Shown piece after piece: positions 37,423-48,318 of a stretch of 64,000 bases of DNA (positions within the stretch are counted from its first letter, which is position 1; each line of letters starts with the position of its first letter). The DNA lies in assembly GCF_014208045.1 (NCBI RefSeq), contig NZ_JACHML010000001.1:2480001-2544000 (forward strand), in the 5' to 3' direction. The notes below the pieces were generated by a model, which was not told the DNA's origin, did no database searches, and was given only the letters and a program-made list of their open reading frames with translations. Position numbers and translations under genes: made by a program. This stretch comes from Microbacterium thalassium (GTDB taxonomy: Bacteria; Actinomycetota; Actinomycetes; Actinomycetales; Microbacteriaceae).

Positions 37423-38276
37423 CGTGCGAGCCTCGGATCGGCTGCGCGGGCCGGGCGGGCGAGCACGTCGGCGCGGGCGGCGTCGTCCAGGAGCGTGCGC
37501 CCCGGGTAGTCGGGAGGAATCGCCGCCACGGCGCGCTCGATGCCGGCGACCACACGCGGCAGCGCCTCGGCGAATCGCGCGTACACGATGTCGGCGCTCA
37601 CCAGCTCGGCATCCTCCGCGTGCGCGCCGGCATCCATGTCGGTGACAACGCACACCGTGGCGGAGCCGATCCCCAGTTCGCCCGCGAGCGCCACCTCGGG
37701 CAGGAGCGTCATGTTGACCAGGTCCGCGCCGGCGGCGCGCAGCGCGCGCGACTCGGCGCGCGTCGAGAAGCGGGGACCGGGGATGACCGCGACGGTCGCC
37801 CCGTCCGCGGCATCCGGCAGACCGTCGCACACCGCGGCGCGCACCACCGGGCAGAAGGGGTCGGCGAACGGCAGATGCCGCACCGGACCGGAGTCGATCC
37901 CCGGCTCTGCGTCGAAGTACGAATCCGCGCGCCCGTGCGTGCGATCCAGCAGCTGATCGGGCACCGCGAGCGAACCGGGCGCGAACGCCGAGTCGAGCGA
38001 CCCGACCGCCGCCGAGGACACCACCGCCCGCACGCCCAGCCGTGCCAGCGCCCACAGGTTCGCGCGGGCGGGCACCGACGACGGCGGCAGCGCGTGCCCC
38101 GCCCCGTGCCGCGGCACGAACGCCACGCGCCGCCCGCCGAGCATCCCGAGCGCGATCGGCGCGGACGTCGGACCGTACGGGGTGGGGACCGTCTCGCGGC
38201 GATCGAGCGAGTCGAACGCGTCTTCCAGACCGGTGCCGCCGATCACGGCGATGGATGCCTCGTGCGCCTCGGGCAT
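37419..38276 (-). CDS. mtnP: 5'-methylthioadenosine phosphorylase (or related purine nucleoside phosphorylase)
   Basis: A 285-residue member of the PNP/MTAP family beginning MPEAHEASIAVIGGTGLEDAF. The phosphate- and ribose-binding segments (FVPRHGAGHALPPSSVPARANLWAL) and a purine-binding NMTLLPEVALAGELGI segment are present. The enzyme phosphorolyses MTA, a by-product of polyamine and other SAM reactions, into adenine and MTR-1-phosphate. GGAGG lies eight bases before the ATG, so an upstream in-frame ATG at 38312 is not used. Substrate choice between MTA, inosine and 5'-deoxyadenosine is open. Confidence 0.88.
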   Translation of the reverse strand: MPEAHEASIAVIGGTGLEDAFDSLDRRETVPTPYGPTSAPIALGMLGGRRVAFVPRHGAGHALPPSSVPARANLWALARLGVRAVVSSAAVGSLDSAFAPGSLAVPDQLLDRTHGRADSYFDAEPGIDSGPVRHLPFADPFCPVVRAAVCDGLPDAADGATVAVIPGPRFSTRAESRALRAAGADLVNMTLLPEVALAGELGIGSATVCVVTDMDAGAHAEDAELVSADIVYARFAEALPRVVAGIERAVAAIPPDYPGRTLLDDAARADVLARPARAADPRLAR

Positions 38277-38397
38277 GGACGGGTCCTCCGATCGTGGGAT
38301 GCGTTGCCTCACGATAGAACGCGGCGACGCTCTCGCGTCAGCGCGATCGCCATGTGTCCCCGGTTCGTCATCCCCGGCACCCGCACGAGAGCGCGCA

Positions 38398-38436
38398 GCG
38401 ACCGCGAGCAGGCCCCCGAGGGGTGCTCGCGGTCGC
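38398..38436 (-). terminator. Terminator after leuA
   Basis: A perfect 13-bp stem (38398-38410 with 38424-38436) starts 12 bases beyond the leuA stop, with a 13-base loop that can pair internally. No U-tract, as is common in this GC-rich genome. Confidence 0.8.
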
Positions 38437-38447
38437 CACGACGTCGG

Positions 38448-40339
<1,892 letters not shown>

Positions 40340-40421
40340 CACCCGCGCGGCCACCCAGGGCGAACGCGGACCCTCCGCCGCCGGGCTGAGACGATGCGGT
40401 CCGACCCGACACTGCTCCAGT

Positions 40422-41060
40422 ATGAGACCTGTGAGTCGTCGCCATCGCATCCTCTCCGCGGCCGGGACGGGCGTCGCCGCCCTCGCCCTGCTGACCGGCT
40501 GCGCCACCCCGGGTACGGGGACGGCGGGAGACGCGCCCGCCGGCGCCGCGACTCCCCCCGCCCCGCCCGCGGGCGAGGTGATCGCGCAGGGCACCGTGAT
40601 GGACGTCGGCGGCGACGTCGAACTGTGCCTGGCCGGTGTGGCCGAGTCGTACCCGCCGCAGTGCAGCGGGCTCCCGATGACGGGATGGTCGTGGGAGGGT
40701 GTCGACGGAGCCGAGACCGCGGGCGAGGTCACCTGGGGCGCGTACGCGGTGCAGGGCCTCTATGACGGCGAGTCGTTCACCGTCAGGGAGCACCCCATCG
40801 TCCTGGCGCTGTACGACCCGATGGCACCCGCGGACCCGACCGGAGGTGAGCCCGGCACGAGCGACGAAGCGACGCTGGCGACGATTCAGGACGAGAGCAT
40901 CGCCGTCTTCGGCGAGGACTTCCTCTCTTCCTGGACCCGCGACGGGTGGCTGTGGGTGCAGGTCGTGTGGGACGACGGTTCGTGGCAGCGGGTGGTGGAC
41001 GAGCTGTACGGCGACGGTGTCGTCGTGATCGTCTCGGCGCTGCAGGCCGTCGAGGGCTGA
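40422..41060 (+). CDS. Predicted lipoprotein of unknown function
   Basis: A 212-residue protein with a lipoprotein signal: a basic N-terminus (RPVSRRHR), a hydrophobic stretch and the lipobox LLTGC, with Cys27 as the lipidated residue. A proline/alanine-rich linker follows. The mature part has a conserved-looking Cys pair (ELCLAGV and PQCSG) and tryptophan-rich strands (GWLWVQVVWDDGSW). It is exposed on the outer face of the membrane. It diverges from leuA and ends 7 bases from era. The ATG versus an in-frame GTG nine bases later is unresolved. Confidence 0.75.
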   Translation: MRPVSRRHRILSAAGTGVAALALLTGCATPGTGTAGDAPAGAATPPAPPAGEVIAQGTVMDVGGDVELCLAGVAESYPPQCSGLPMTGWSWEGVDGAETAGEVTWGAYAVQGLYDGESFTVREHPIVLALYDPMAPADPTGGEPGTSDEATLATIQDESIAVFGEDFLSSWTRDGWLWVQVVWDDGSWQRVVDELYGDGVVVIVSALQAVEG

Positions 41061-41067
41061 GGCGCGC

Positions 41068-41988
41068 TCAGAACCCGAGACGGCCGAGCTGCTTGGGGTC
41101 GCGCTGCCATTCCTTGGCGACACGGACATGCAGCGACAGATAGACGCGCGTGCCCAGCAGCGGCTCGATTCCGGCGCGCGCCCGCGCCCCGACGTCCTTG
41201 AGCCGCGCGCCCTTGCGCCCGATGATGATCGCCTTCTGGCTGTCGCGCTCGACCACGATGTCGGCGTACACGTCGGTGAGGTCGGAGTCCTCGCGGGGCT
41301 CGACATCCTGCACGACCACCGCAATCGAGTGCGGGAGCTCGTCGCGGACGCCCTCGAGCGCGGCTTCGCGGATGATCTCCGCGATCCGGTCGTCCTCGGA
41401 CTCGTCGGTCACGATGCCCTCGGGATAGAGGGCGGGGCCTGCGGGCATCAGCGAGAGAAGCTCGTCGGTGAGGACGTCGAGCTGATCGCGCGTCAGCGAC
41501 GAGATCGGGATCACGGCGGACCAGTCCTCGCGCAGCGAGTCGACCTCCATGAGCCGGTCGGTGATCTGCTCGCGCGTCGCCGAATCGGTCTTCGTGACGA
41601 TCGCGACCTTCTTCGCCCGCGCGTACCCGTCGAGCGACTCGGCGATGCGGCGGTCGCCCGGGCCGACCTTCTCCGTCGCGGGAACGCAGAAGCCGATCAC
41701 GTCCACGTCGCCGAGAACCTGCTCGACGAGGTCGTTCAGGCGCTGCCCCAGCAGCGTGCGGGGCTTGTGCAGGCCCGGCGTGTCGACCACCACGAGCTGA
41801 CCGGCCGGGCGGTTGAGGATGCCGCGGATCGCCCGCCGCGTCGTCTGCGGCTTGTCGCTGGTGATCGCGATCTTCTCGCCGACCAGGGCGTTCATGAGCG
41901 TCGACTTGCCGACGTTCGGCCGGCCCACGAACGTCACGAACCCGGACCGGAGGTCGGCGGACGCCGCCCGGCTGTCCTCATCGCTCAC
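41068..41988 (-). CDS. era: GTPase Era
   Basis: A 306-residue Ras-like GTPase with a KH domain that binds 16S rRNA during 30S assembly. G1 is GRPNVGKS, G3 is DTPG, G4 is TKTD, and the KH motif is IIIGRKGARLKDVG near the C-terminus. The GTG at 41988 overlaps the CNNM gene stop by four bases (GTGA). It is last in the chain phoH-ybeY-cnnM-era. Confidence 0.96.
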   Translation of the reverse strand: MSDEDSRAASADLRSGFVTFVGRPNVGKSTLMNALVGEKIAITSDKPQTTRRAIRGILNRPAGQLVVVDTPGLHKPRTLLGQRLNDLVEQVLGDVDVIGFCVPATEKVGPGDRRIAESLDGYARAKKVAIVTKTDSATREQITDRLMEVDSLREDWSAVIPISSLTRDQLDVLTDELLSLMPAGPALYPEGIVTDESEDDRIAEIIREAALEGVRDELPHSIAVVVQDVEPREDSDLTDVYADIVVERDSQKAIIIGRKGARLKDVGARARAGIEPLLGTRVYLSLHVRVAKEWQRDPKQLGRLGF

Positions 41989-43367
41989 GGCATGCCGCCC
42001 TTCTGCTTGGCCTTGCTCTTGCTCTTGCCGTTCTTCACGACGCGGATCTCGGCCGTGCGCGGGCGCGTCACGGCGGCATCCGGCCCGGCACCGGCCTCCG
42101 CATCGCCGTCCTCGACCGTGGGCGCGCGCTCGACGATCACCGTGGCCAGGCGCCCGCGGCCGCGCGATGCGCCCCCGGTCATGATCAGCCCCGACAGCTC
42201 GCCGGTCGCGCCCGGCTGCGGGACGCGGCCGAGCGCCTTGCCGAGGAGACCGCCGACCGAGTCGACGTCCTCGTCCTCGAGCTCGAGATCGAACAGGTCG
42301 CCGACCTCGTCCAGGCTCATGCGCGCGCTGACGCGGAAGCGGCCGTCGCCGAGCTCGACCACCTCGTCGCCGCGGGGATCGTACTCGTCGACGATCTCGC
42401 CGACGATCTCCTCGATGAGGTCCTCGAGGGTGACCAGGCCCGACACCGCGCCGTACTCGTCGATCACCATGCACACGTGCACCGCGTCGCGCTTCATCTG
42501 CTGCAGCAGCGTCTCGGCCTTCATCGACTCGGGCACGAACACCGCCGAGCGCGCGATCCGCAGGATCGGCTTGTCGCGCCACCCCGCTTCGTCCTGGAAC
42601 CCGAACTGCACGAGGTCCTTCAGGTAGAGCAGTCCCACGACGTCGTCGGCGTCGGCGTCCACGATCGGCATGCGCGAGACGCCCTTCTCGAGGAAGATCG
42701 CCATCGCGTCGCGCGTGGTCGCCGTCGCATCGACGGTGACCATGTCGGTGCGGGGCACCATCACCTCGCGCACGAATGCGTCGGTGAAGTCGAACACCGA
42801 GTGGATGAGCTCGCGGTCGTCCTCTTCGATCAGCTCGTTCTCGGCGGCGTCGTCGATGATGCTGAGCAGCTGCTCCTCCGAGGCGAACGCGCCGCCCCGC
42901 GAGACGCCGGGTGTGAGCGTGGTGCCCACGGCGGCCAGGCCGTGGGCGAGGGGACCGAGCAGGATGCGCGCACCGCGCACGACCGGAGCGCCGGCGCGCA
43001 GCAGTCCGCGCGCGTGCTGGCGCCCGACATTGCGCGGGCTGACCCCGACCACGACGTACGAGACGGCGGTCATGATCAGCGCCGCGGCGAACATCGCCCA
43101 CCAGATGCTGTCGAAGATCAGGGTGAACGCGACGGTGACGAGCACGGCCGCCGTGGTCTCGGCGAGCACGCGGATGAAGGAGACGGCGTTGGTGTGCGCA
43201 TCGGGATCGTGCGCGATCCGATTCAGGCTGCGCGCGTTGCGGCCCGACGATCCCATGTCGATCAGGTCGGCGCGCGAGGTCACCGAGAGCGCGGCGTCCA
43301 GGGCGACCATGAGCGCACCGAAGGCGAGGAGGACGGCTGCGACGGTGAGCAGGAGAGCTGCGGTCAT
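41985..43367 (-). CDS. CNNM-type transporter with CBS domains (hemolysin C-like)
   Basis: A 460-residue membrane protein. The N-terminal DUF21 part has four hydrophobic helices (residues 1-130). A CBS pair follows (VREVMVPRTDMVTV, then VCMVIDEYGAVSGLVTLEDLIEEIVGEI), then a CorC/HlyC domain and a basic tail (KSKSKAKQK). Homologues export or regulate magnesium and cobalt. The ATG overlaps ybeY by four bases. Its place in the ybeY-era operon is common to many bacteria. Confidence 0.9.
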   Translation of the reverse strand: MTAALLLTVAAVLLAFGALMVALDAALSVTSRADLIDMGSSGRNARSLNRIAHDPDAHTNAVSFIRVLAETTAAVLVTVAFTLIFDSIWWAMFAAALIMTAVSYVVVGVSPRNVGRQHARGLLRAGAPVVRGARILLGPLAHGLAAVGTTLTPGVSRGGAFASEEQLLSIIDDAAENELIEEDDRELIHSVFDFTDAFVREVMVPRTDMVTVDATATTRDAMAIFLEKGVSRMPIVDADADDVVGLLYLKDLVQFGFQDEAGWRDKPILRIARSAVFVPESMKAETLLQQMKRDAVHVCMVIDEYGAVSGLVTLEDLIEEIVGEIVDEYDPRGDEVVELGDGRFRVSARMSLDEVGDLFDLELEDEDVDSVGGLLGKALGRVPQPGATGELSGLIMTGGASRGRGRLATVIVERAPTVEDGDAEAGAGPDAAVTRPRTAEIRVVKNGKSKSKAKQKGGMP

Positions 43368-43834
43368 GAACGGCCGCGCCGCCTCTCGGCCATCATGAAC
43401 GACACGATGAGGTCGCGCTGCAGGGCGAACATCTCGCGCTCCTCCTCGGGCTCGGCGTGGTCGAAGCCGAGCAGGTGCAGCAGCCCGTGCGTGGTGAGCA
43501 TGATCAGCTCGTCCATCGTGGAGTGCTTCGCGGCGACCGCCTGGGTCTCGGCGACCTGCGGGCACAGCACGATGTCGCCCAGGAGCCCGGGCGGTGTGGG
43601 CTGGTCCTCGGTTCCGGGACGCAGCTCGTCCATCGGGAAGCTGAGAACGTCCGTCGGGCCCGGCTCGTCCATCCACTGCACGTGGAGCGCCTCCATGGCG
43701 CCTTCGTCGACCGCGAGGATCGCGACGTCCGCGTCGGGGCTGACGTGCAGCTCCGCCAGGTTGTGCTCCGTCAGCCGCAGCAGGGCCGCCTCGTCGACCG
43801 GCACCCCGGACTCGTTGCTGATCTCGATGGTCAT
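43364..43834 (-). CDS. ybeY: Endoribonuclease YbeY
   Basis: A 156-residue metalloprotein with the zinc motif HGLLHLLGFDH (three His) near the C-terminus. It takes part in 16S rRNA 3'-end maturation and ribosome quality control. The start overlaps the phoH stop by four bases (ATGA), and its stop overlaps the CNNM start by four. Confidence 0.95.
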   Translation of the reverse strand: MTIEISNESGVPVDEAALLRLTEHNLAELHVSPDADVAILAVDEGAMEALHVQWMDEPGPTDVLSFPMDELRPGTEDQPTPPGLLGDIVLCPQVAETQAVAAKHSTMDELIMLTTHGLLHLLGFDHAEPEEEREMFALQRDLIVSFMMAERRRGRS

Positions 43835-44910
43835 GAGCGTCCTCGCTTCGGAAGGTGGTCGCGGGGTCCGCCCGGCCGGGAGTGCCCGCGGCGCTCGGCG
43901 CGGTTCGCGAACTCGGTCGCCTCGTCGCGCTCGCGGCGCGCGGCGAGTCGCCGCTCATCGTATTCGCTGTAGGCGTCGACGATGCGTCCCACCAGCGTGT
44001 GGCGCACGACGTCGTCGCTGGTCAGGTATGCGAAGTGGATGTCGTCGATGTCGCTGAGCACGCGGGTGACCAGGCGGAGGCCCGACGCACCCTGCGGCAG
44101 GTCGACCTGCGTGATGTCGCCGGTGACCACCATGCGCGTGCCGAAGCCGAGCCGGGTCAGGAACATCTTCATCTGCTCCGGCGTGGTGTTCTGCGCCTCG
44201 TCGAGCACGACGAACGAGTCGTTGAGCGTGCGTCCGCGCATGTACGCCAGCGGCGCGACCTCGATCGTGCCCGTGGCGATGAGCTTGGGCACGAGCTCGG
44301 GGTCCATCATCTCGTTGAGGGCGTCGTAGAGCGGACGCAGATACGGGTCGATCTTGTCGGTGAGGGTTCCGGGGAGGAATCCGAGCCGCTCCCCCGCCTC
44401 GACCGCGGGACGGGTCAGGATGATGCGGCTGACCTCTTTGCGCTGCAGCGCCTGAACGGCCTTCGCCATCGCGAGGTAGGTCTTGCCGGTGCCGGCGGGG
44501 CCGATGCCGAAGACGACCGTGCTCTCGTCGATGGCGTCGACGTAGCCCTTCTGGCCCAGGGTCTTGGGACGGATGACCTTGCCGCGCGACGAGAGGATCG
44601 CCTCGCCGAGCACCTCGGACGGCCGCGGACCCCCTTCGGTGCGCAGGATGCGGCTGGAGCTGGCGACGTCCGTCGGCTCGAGGCCGTGGCCCGAGCGGGT
44701 CATCGCGAGCAGCTCGTCGACGAGGTCCCGTGCGGCGCGCACGGCGTCCTGCTCGCCGGTCAGCGTGATCTCGTTGCCGCGCACGTGGACGTCGACATCG
44801 GGGTGCTCGCGCTCGATGACGCGGAGCAGCCGGTCCTGCGGCCCGAGCAGCTGGACCATGGCGACGCCGTCCGCGTAGATGCGCTCGACGGCGGGTGAAT
44901 CGTCAGTCAC
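43831..44910 (-). CDS. phoH: PhoH-like ATPase
   Basis: A 359-residue P-loop protein. Walker A is GPAGTGKTYLA (near 138-148) and Walker B is FVVLDEAQN, in the RNA-helicase-like PhoH core, after a KH-like N-terminal segment (VHVRGNEITLTGEQDAV). It is thought to work with YbeY in RNA metabolism. It starts at GTG 44910, eight bases inside the 3' end of the HIT gene. Confidence 0.93.
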   Translation of the reverse strand: MTDDSPAVERIYADGVAMVQLLGPQDRLLRVIEREHPDVDVHVRGNEITLTGEQDAVRAARDLVDELLAMTRSGHGLEPTDVASSSRILRTEGGPRPSEVLGEAILSSRGKVIRPKTLGQKGYVDAIDESTVVFGIGPAGTGKTYLAMAKAVQALQRKEVSRIILTRPAVEAGERLGFLPGTLTDKIDPYLRPLYDALNEMMDPELVPKLIATGTIEVAPLAYMRGRTLNDSFVVLDEAQNTTPEQMKMFLTRLGFGTRMVVTGDITQVDLPQGASGLRLVTRVLSDIDDIHFAYLTSDDVVRHTLVGRIVDAYSEYDERRLAARRERDEATEFANRAERRGHSRPGGPRDHLPKRGRS

Positions 44911-45250
44911 CGAGTGAATTCTCCTCGAGGGATCCGGCCAGCACGTGGGCGTGGACGTGGAACACCGTCTGCCCCGCGTTCGGACCGGTGTTGAAGATGA
45001 GACGGAAGTCGCCGTCGGCGTGGTCGGCGGCGAGCGAGTTCGCCAGGCCGATCATCTCCGTCAGCAGCGCCGGGTCGCCGGCGGCGAGCTCGACGACGTC
45101 GCGGTACTCCTGCGTCTTCGGGATCACCAGCAGATGCACCGGAGCCTTCGGCGCGATGTCGCGGATCGCGAACACGTTGTCGGTCTGCGCGATGATCTCG
45201 GAAGGGATCTCGCCCCTCAGGATGCGCGTGAAGATCGAAGGCTCGCTCAT
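44903..45250 (-). CDS. HIT-family (histidine triad) hydrolase
   Basis: A 115-residue protein from ATG 45250 (MSEPSIFTRILRGEIPSE). The histidine triad is FHVHAHV near residue 98, preceded by the adenosine-binding region (NTGPNAGQTV). It likely hydrolyses AMP conjugates or dinucleoside polyphosphates. A TAGACT -10 element ends seven bases before the ATG, so a leaderless transcript of hit-phoH-ybeY-cnnM-era probably starts here. A GTG two codons upstream is the alternative start. Confidence 0.93.
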   Translation of the reverse strand: MSEPSIFTRILRGEIPSEIIAQTDNVFAIRDIAPKAPVHLLVIPKTQEYRDVVELAAGDPALLTEMIGLANSLAADHADGDFRLIFNTGPNAGQTVFHVHAHVLAGSLEENSLGD

Positions 45251-45257
45251 GTCCACC

Positions 45258-45263
45258 AGTCTA
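45258..45263 (-). promoter_or_regulatory. -10 element for the leaderless hit-phoH-ybeY-era operon
   Basis: TAGACT on the reverse strand, seven bases (GGTGGAC) from the HIT start at 45250. Confidence 0.55.
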
Positions 45264-45274
45264 CCGAGGGGGTG

Positions 45275-46006
45275 TCACCAGCGTCCGAGGCGGGCGCTCA
45301 TCACCGCGACGGCCGCGGGGCCCGCGGTCGAGGTGCGCAGCACCGTGTCCCCGAGGCGCACGGCGCGCGCGCCGGCGGCGGTCAGCGACGCGAGCTCCTC
45401 GGCGGCGATGCCGCCCTCGGGGCCCACCACGAGCAGGCATTCGGCATCGTCGGTCTGCTCGATCCCGGTGAGCGCGTCCGCGGCGGTGGGCTCGAGCACG
45501 AGGACGCGCGTCGAGGCGGCGCGGCGCACCAGGTCGGCCGTGCCGACGACCGGTTCGACCTCGGGCAGCCACGCGCGATGAGCCTGCTTCGCAGCCTCCC
45601 GCGCGATCATCCGCCAGCGGGCGAGTCCCTTGTCGCGCTTGGGCCCGTCCCACCGCGACACGCTCCGTGCCGCCTGCCACGGCACGATGCCGTCGACGCC
45701 GAGTTCGGTCGCCGCCTGGATCGCGAGCTCGTCGCGATCGCCCTTGGCCAGCGCCTGCACGAGCACCAGCCGGGTCTGCGGCGCCGGCTCGTCGCGCCGG
45801 GCCGTGACCTCGACGATCACCTCGCGCGGCGCCGCCGAGGCGCACACCCCCGTCAGCCACGTCCCGCGGCCGTCGCCGACGGTCACCTGCTCGCCCGGCC
45901 GGACGCGCCGGACCGTGGCGGCGTGGTGCGCCTCCGCGCCCGTGAGGACCAGCGTGTCGCCGGGGCGAGCGGTCGCCGCCTCGTCGGCGAGGAAGTGCAG
46001 GGCCAT
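45275..46006 (-). CDS. rsmE: 16S rRNA (uracil-1498-N3)-methyltransferase
   Basis: A 243-residue SPOUT-class enzyme. The C-terminal trefoil-knot motif is VVGPEGGIAAEE followed by VRLGDTVLRTSTA, the SAM-binding region. An N-terminal PUA-like domain binds the 30S subunit. It starts one base after the dnaJ stop, so it is in the hrcA-dnaJ unit, the usual actinobacterial order. Confidence 0.94.
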   Translation of the reverse strand: MALHFLADEAATARPGDTLVLTGAEAHHAATVRRVRPGEQVTVGDGRGTWLTGVCASAAPREVIVEVTARRDEPAPQTRLVLVQALAKGDRDELAIQAATELGVDGIVPWQAARSVSRWDGPKRDKGLARWRMIAREAAKQAHRAWLPEVEPVVGTADLVRRAASTRVLVLEPTAADALTGIEQTDDAECLLVVGPEGGIAAEELASLTAAGARAVRLGDTVLRTSTAGPAAVAVMSARLGRW

Positions 46007-46007
46007 G

Positions 46008-47129
46008 TCAGCTGTGGCGGAACCGGTCGCGGAGCTTCGCGAACAGCCCCTGCTGGAACTCGCCGAGACGCGGAGCGGGCGCCTTCGTGCGCCGGGCGAA
46101 GTCCTCGATGAGGGCGCGCTCCTTCGCGTCCAGGCGCGTGGGCGTCACCACGTGCACGCCCACACGCAGGTCGCCGCGCTGCGTCGACCGCAGCGGTGTG
46201 ATGCCGCGGCCCTTGATCGTCAGCACGTCGCCGGACTGGACGCCGGGGCGCACCTCGAGGTCGACGGGGCCGTCGAGCGATTCGATGGTGGTCGTGGTGC
46301 CCAGGATCGCGTCGGGCATCGAGACCTCCAGCGTCGCCAGCAGATCGTCGCCGTCGCGGCTGAACACGTCGTGGGGAGAGACCGTGATCTCGACGTAGAG
46401 GTCGCCGTTGGGCCCGCCCGCCGGTCCCACCTCGCCCGAACCGGGCAGCTGCAGGCGCAGGCCGCTCTCGACGCCGGCGGGGATGTCCAGCGACACCGTC
46501 CGGCGGGCGCGCACACGGCCCTGGCCCTGACACGTCGCGCACGGGTACGGGATCGTCGTGCCGTACCCCTGGCACACGCCGCAGGGCTGCGACGTCACGA
46601 CGTTGCCGAGGAGGCTGCGCACCTGACGCTGCACGTGCCCCGTGCCGTGGCAGATGTCGCACGTGACCGGCGACGTGCCGGGCTGGCAGCACGATCCCTC
46701 GCAGGTCTCGCACACCACCGCGGTGTCGACCTCGATGTCGCGGTGCACGCCGAAGACGACGTCGCCGAGGTCGAGCGTGACGCGCACGAGTGCGTCCTGC
46801 CCGCGGTCGCGGCGGGACCGGGGACGACCCCCGCGGCCGCCGGCACCACCGGCCGCGGCCCCGAAGAACGTCTCGAAGATGTCGCTGAAGCCGCCGAAGC
46901 CCGCGGCGCCCCCGCCGAACGGCGAGTCGCCGCCCATGTCGTAGCGGGCGCGCTGATCGGGGTCGCTGAGGACGTCGTAGGCGTGGGTCACGAGCTTGAA
47001 CCGCTCGGCCGCGTCCTCACCGGGATTCACGTCCGGATGCAGCTGGCGCGCGAGTCGCCGGTACGCCTTCTTGATCTCGTCCGGGCTCGCATCGCGCGAG
47101 ACCCCGAGCACTTCGTAGTGGTCAGCCAC
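46008..47129 (-). CDS. dnaJ: Chaperone protein DnaJ
   Basis: A 373-residue type I J-protein: a J domain with the HPD motif (LHPDVNPG), a Gly-rich linker (residues about 70-110), four zinc-binding CxxCxGxG-like repeats ([31 protein letters not shown]) and a C-terminal substrate-binding part. It stimulates the ATPase of DnaK. It follows hrcA by 51 bases and is under the CIRCE operator upstream of hrcA. DnaK is not in the window. Confidence 0.97.
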   Translation of the reverse strand: MADHYEVLGVSRDASPDEIKKAYRRLARQLHPDVNPGEDAAERFKLVTHAYDVLSDPDQRARYDMGGDSPFGGGAAGFGGFSDIFETFFGAAAGGAGGRGGRPRSRRDRGQDALVRVTLDLGDVVFGVHRDIEVDTAVVCETCEGSCCQPGTSPVTCDICHGTGHVQRQVRSLLGNVVTSQPCGVCQGYGTTIPYPCATCQGQGRVRARRTVSLDIPAGVESGLRLQLPGSGEVGPAGGPNGDLYVEITVSPHDVFSRDGDDLLATLEVSMPDAILGTTTTIESLDGPVDLEVRPGVQSGDVLTIKGRGITPLRSTQRGDLRVGVHVVTPTRLDAKERALIEDFARRTKAPAPRLGEFQQGLFAKLRDRFRHS

Positions 47130-47180
47130 TGTCGCCTTCCCGGCCGCCCGCAGGCGGCATCCGTCGGTCGGTCCGCCCGC

Positions 47181-48221
47181 TCAGCGGGCGGCCTCATCCT
47201 CTTCGAGCAACCGGCTCAGGTAGCGCGCCACCGCGCGCACCGAGGCGAGGTTGGTCGGATAGTCCATCCGTGTGGGGCCGAGCACGCCGATGCGGGCCCG
47301 CGCCACCGTCGAGTCGTAGTCGCTGGCGAGCACCGACGCCTCGGTCAGGCCGAACGCCTCGTTCTCGCGTCCGATGCTGGCCGCCAGCCCCTGCTCGTCG
47401 GCGACCATCTCGCCCATCAGCCGCAGCAGGGTGACCTGCTCCTCGATCGCCTCCAGGAGCGGCGAGATGCTGCCCCGGAAGTCCGCTTCGCGGCGGGCGA
47501 GGTTGGCGCTGCCGGCCATCACCAGCCGGTCCTGCCGGAACTCGTCCAGCTCCTCGGCGACGACGCGCAGCACCGCCGCCGTCGCCTCCTCGAGCGGGGC
47601 CGGCACGCGGGAATCCGCCGACAGGTGGTCGGAGATGCGCGCCAGCCCGTCGCGGACCGCGCGCCCGACCAGCAGGGTGCCGAGCTCGGCGCGGATGCGG
47701 CCGAGCTCGGTCTCGTCGAACTCGTCTCCCACGAGCGCCAGGCGCTGCGAGACGCGGCCGGTGTCGGTGACGACGATCACGAGCATGCGGCCGCCGCCCA
47801 GCTGAACCAGCTCGACATGCGTCACCGTCGCCCGCGCGAACGACGGGTACTGCACCAGCGCGACCTGCCCGGTCAGCTGCGAGAGCACGCGCACCGTCCG
47901 CACCAGGGTGTCGTCCAGATCGCCGGGCGCCTCGAGGAACGATGCGATCGCCTGCCGCTGGGCGGTGCTCAGGGGCCGGATCTCGGCGAGGTGGTCCACG
48001 AACACGCGGTAGCCCTTGTCGGTGGGCACGCGGCCCGACGAGGTGTGGGGAGCCTCGATGAGCTCCTCCTCCTCGAGCAGAGCCATGTCGTTGCGGATCG
48101 TGGCCGCGGACACGCCGAACGCGTGGCGGTCGACGATCGACTTGCTGCCGACCGGCTCGCGGGTGTCCACGTAGTCCTGGACGATCGCCCGCAGCACCTG
48201 GAGTCCCCGTTCGCTGACCAT
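47181..48221 (-). CDS. hrcA: Heat-inducible transcription repressor HrcA
   Basis: A 346-residue repressor from ATG 48221 (MVSERGLQVLRAIVQDYV). It carries an N-terminal winged helix (REPVGSKSIVDRHAFGVSAATIRNDMALLEEEELI) and a GAF-like dimer domain. It binds CIRCE and, with GroEL, represses heat shock operons. AGGGGG lies a few bases upstream. The ATG at 48224 or 48239 would add residues but overlaps the ribosome site or CIRCE. Autoregulation through the adjacent CIRCE is very likely. Confidence 0.95.
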   Translation of the reverse strand: MVSERGLQVLRAIVQDYVDTREPVGSKSIVDRHAFGVSAATIRNDMALLEEEELIEAPHTSSGRVPTDKGYRVFVDHLAEIRPLSTAQRQAIASFLEAPGDLDDTLVRTVRVLSQLTGQVALVQYPSFARATVTHVELVQLGGGRMLVIVVTDTGRVSQRLALVGDEFDETELGRIRAELGTLLVGRAVRDGLARISDHLSADSRVPAPLEEATAAVLRVVAEELDEFRQDRLVMAGSANLARREADFRGSISPLLEAIEEQVTLLRLMGEMVADEQGLAASIGRENEAFGLTEASVLASDYDSTVARARIGVLGPTRMDYPTNLASVRAVARYLSRLLEEDEAAR

Positions 48222-48232
48222 CATCCCCCTTG

Positions 48233-48259
48233 CTGGCACTCGTCTGTCGTGAGTGCCAA
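48233..48259 (-). promoter_or_regulatory. CIRCE operator upstream of hrcA
   Basis: A perfect 9-bp inverted repeat, TTGGCACTC and GAGTGCCAG by strand (48233-48241 and 48251-48259), separated by exactly nine bases. This matches the consensus TTAGCACTC-N9-GAGTGCTAA. It lies 12 bases before the HrcA ATG and directly abuts a TAGGAT -10 element (48259-48264), so HrcA bound here would block transcription initiation of hrcA-dnaJ-rsmE. Confidence 0.93.
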
Positions 48260-48264
48260 TCCTA
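48259..48264 (-). promoter_or_regulatory. -10 element of the hrcA operon
   Basis: TAGGAT on the reverse strand, ending where CIRCE begins (one base shared), so the transcription start falls inside the operator. Confidence 0.6.
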
Positions 48265-48318
48265 CCCGCCCGCCGCCGCGCTCGTCCCGCGCGGGCGATG
48301 GCGAGTCCGCTCGTGGGG

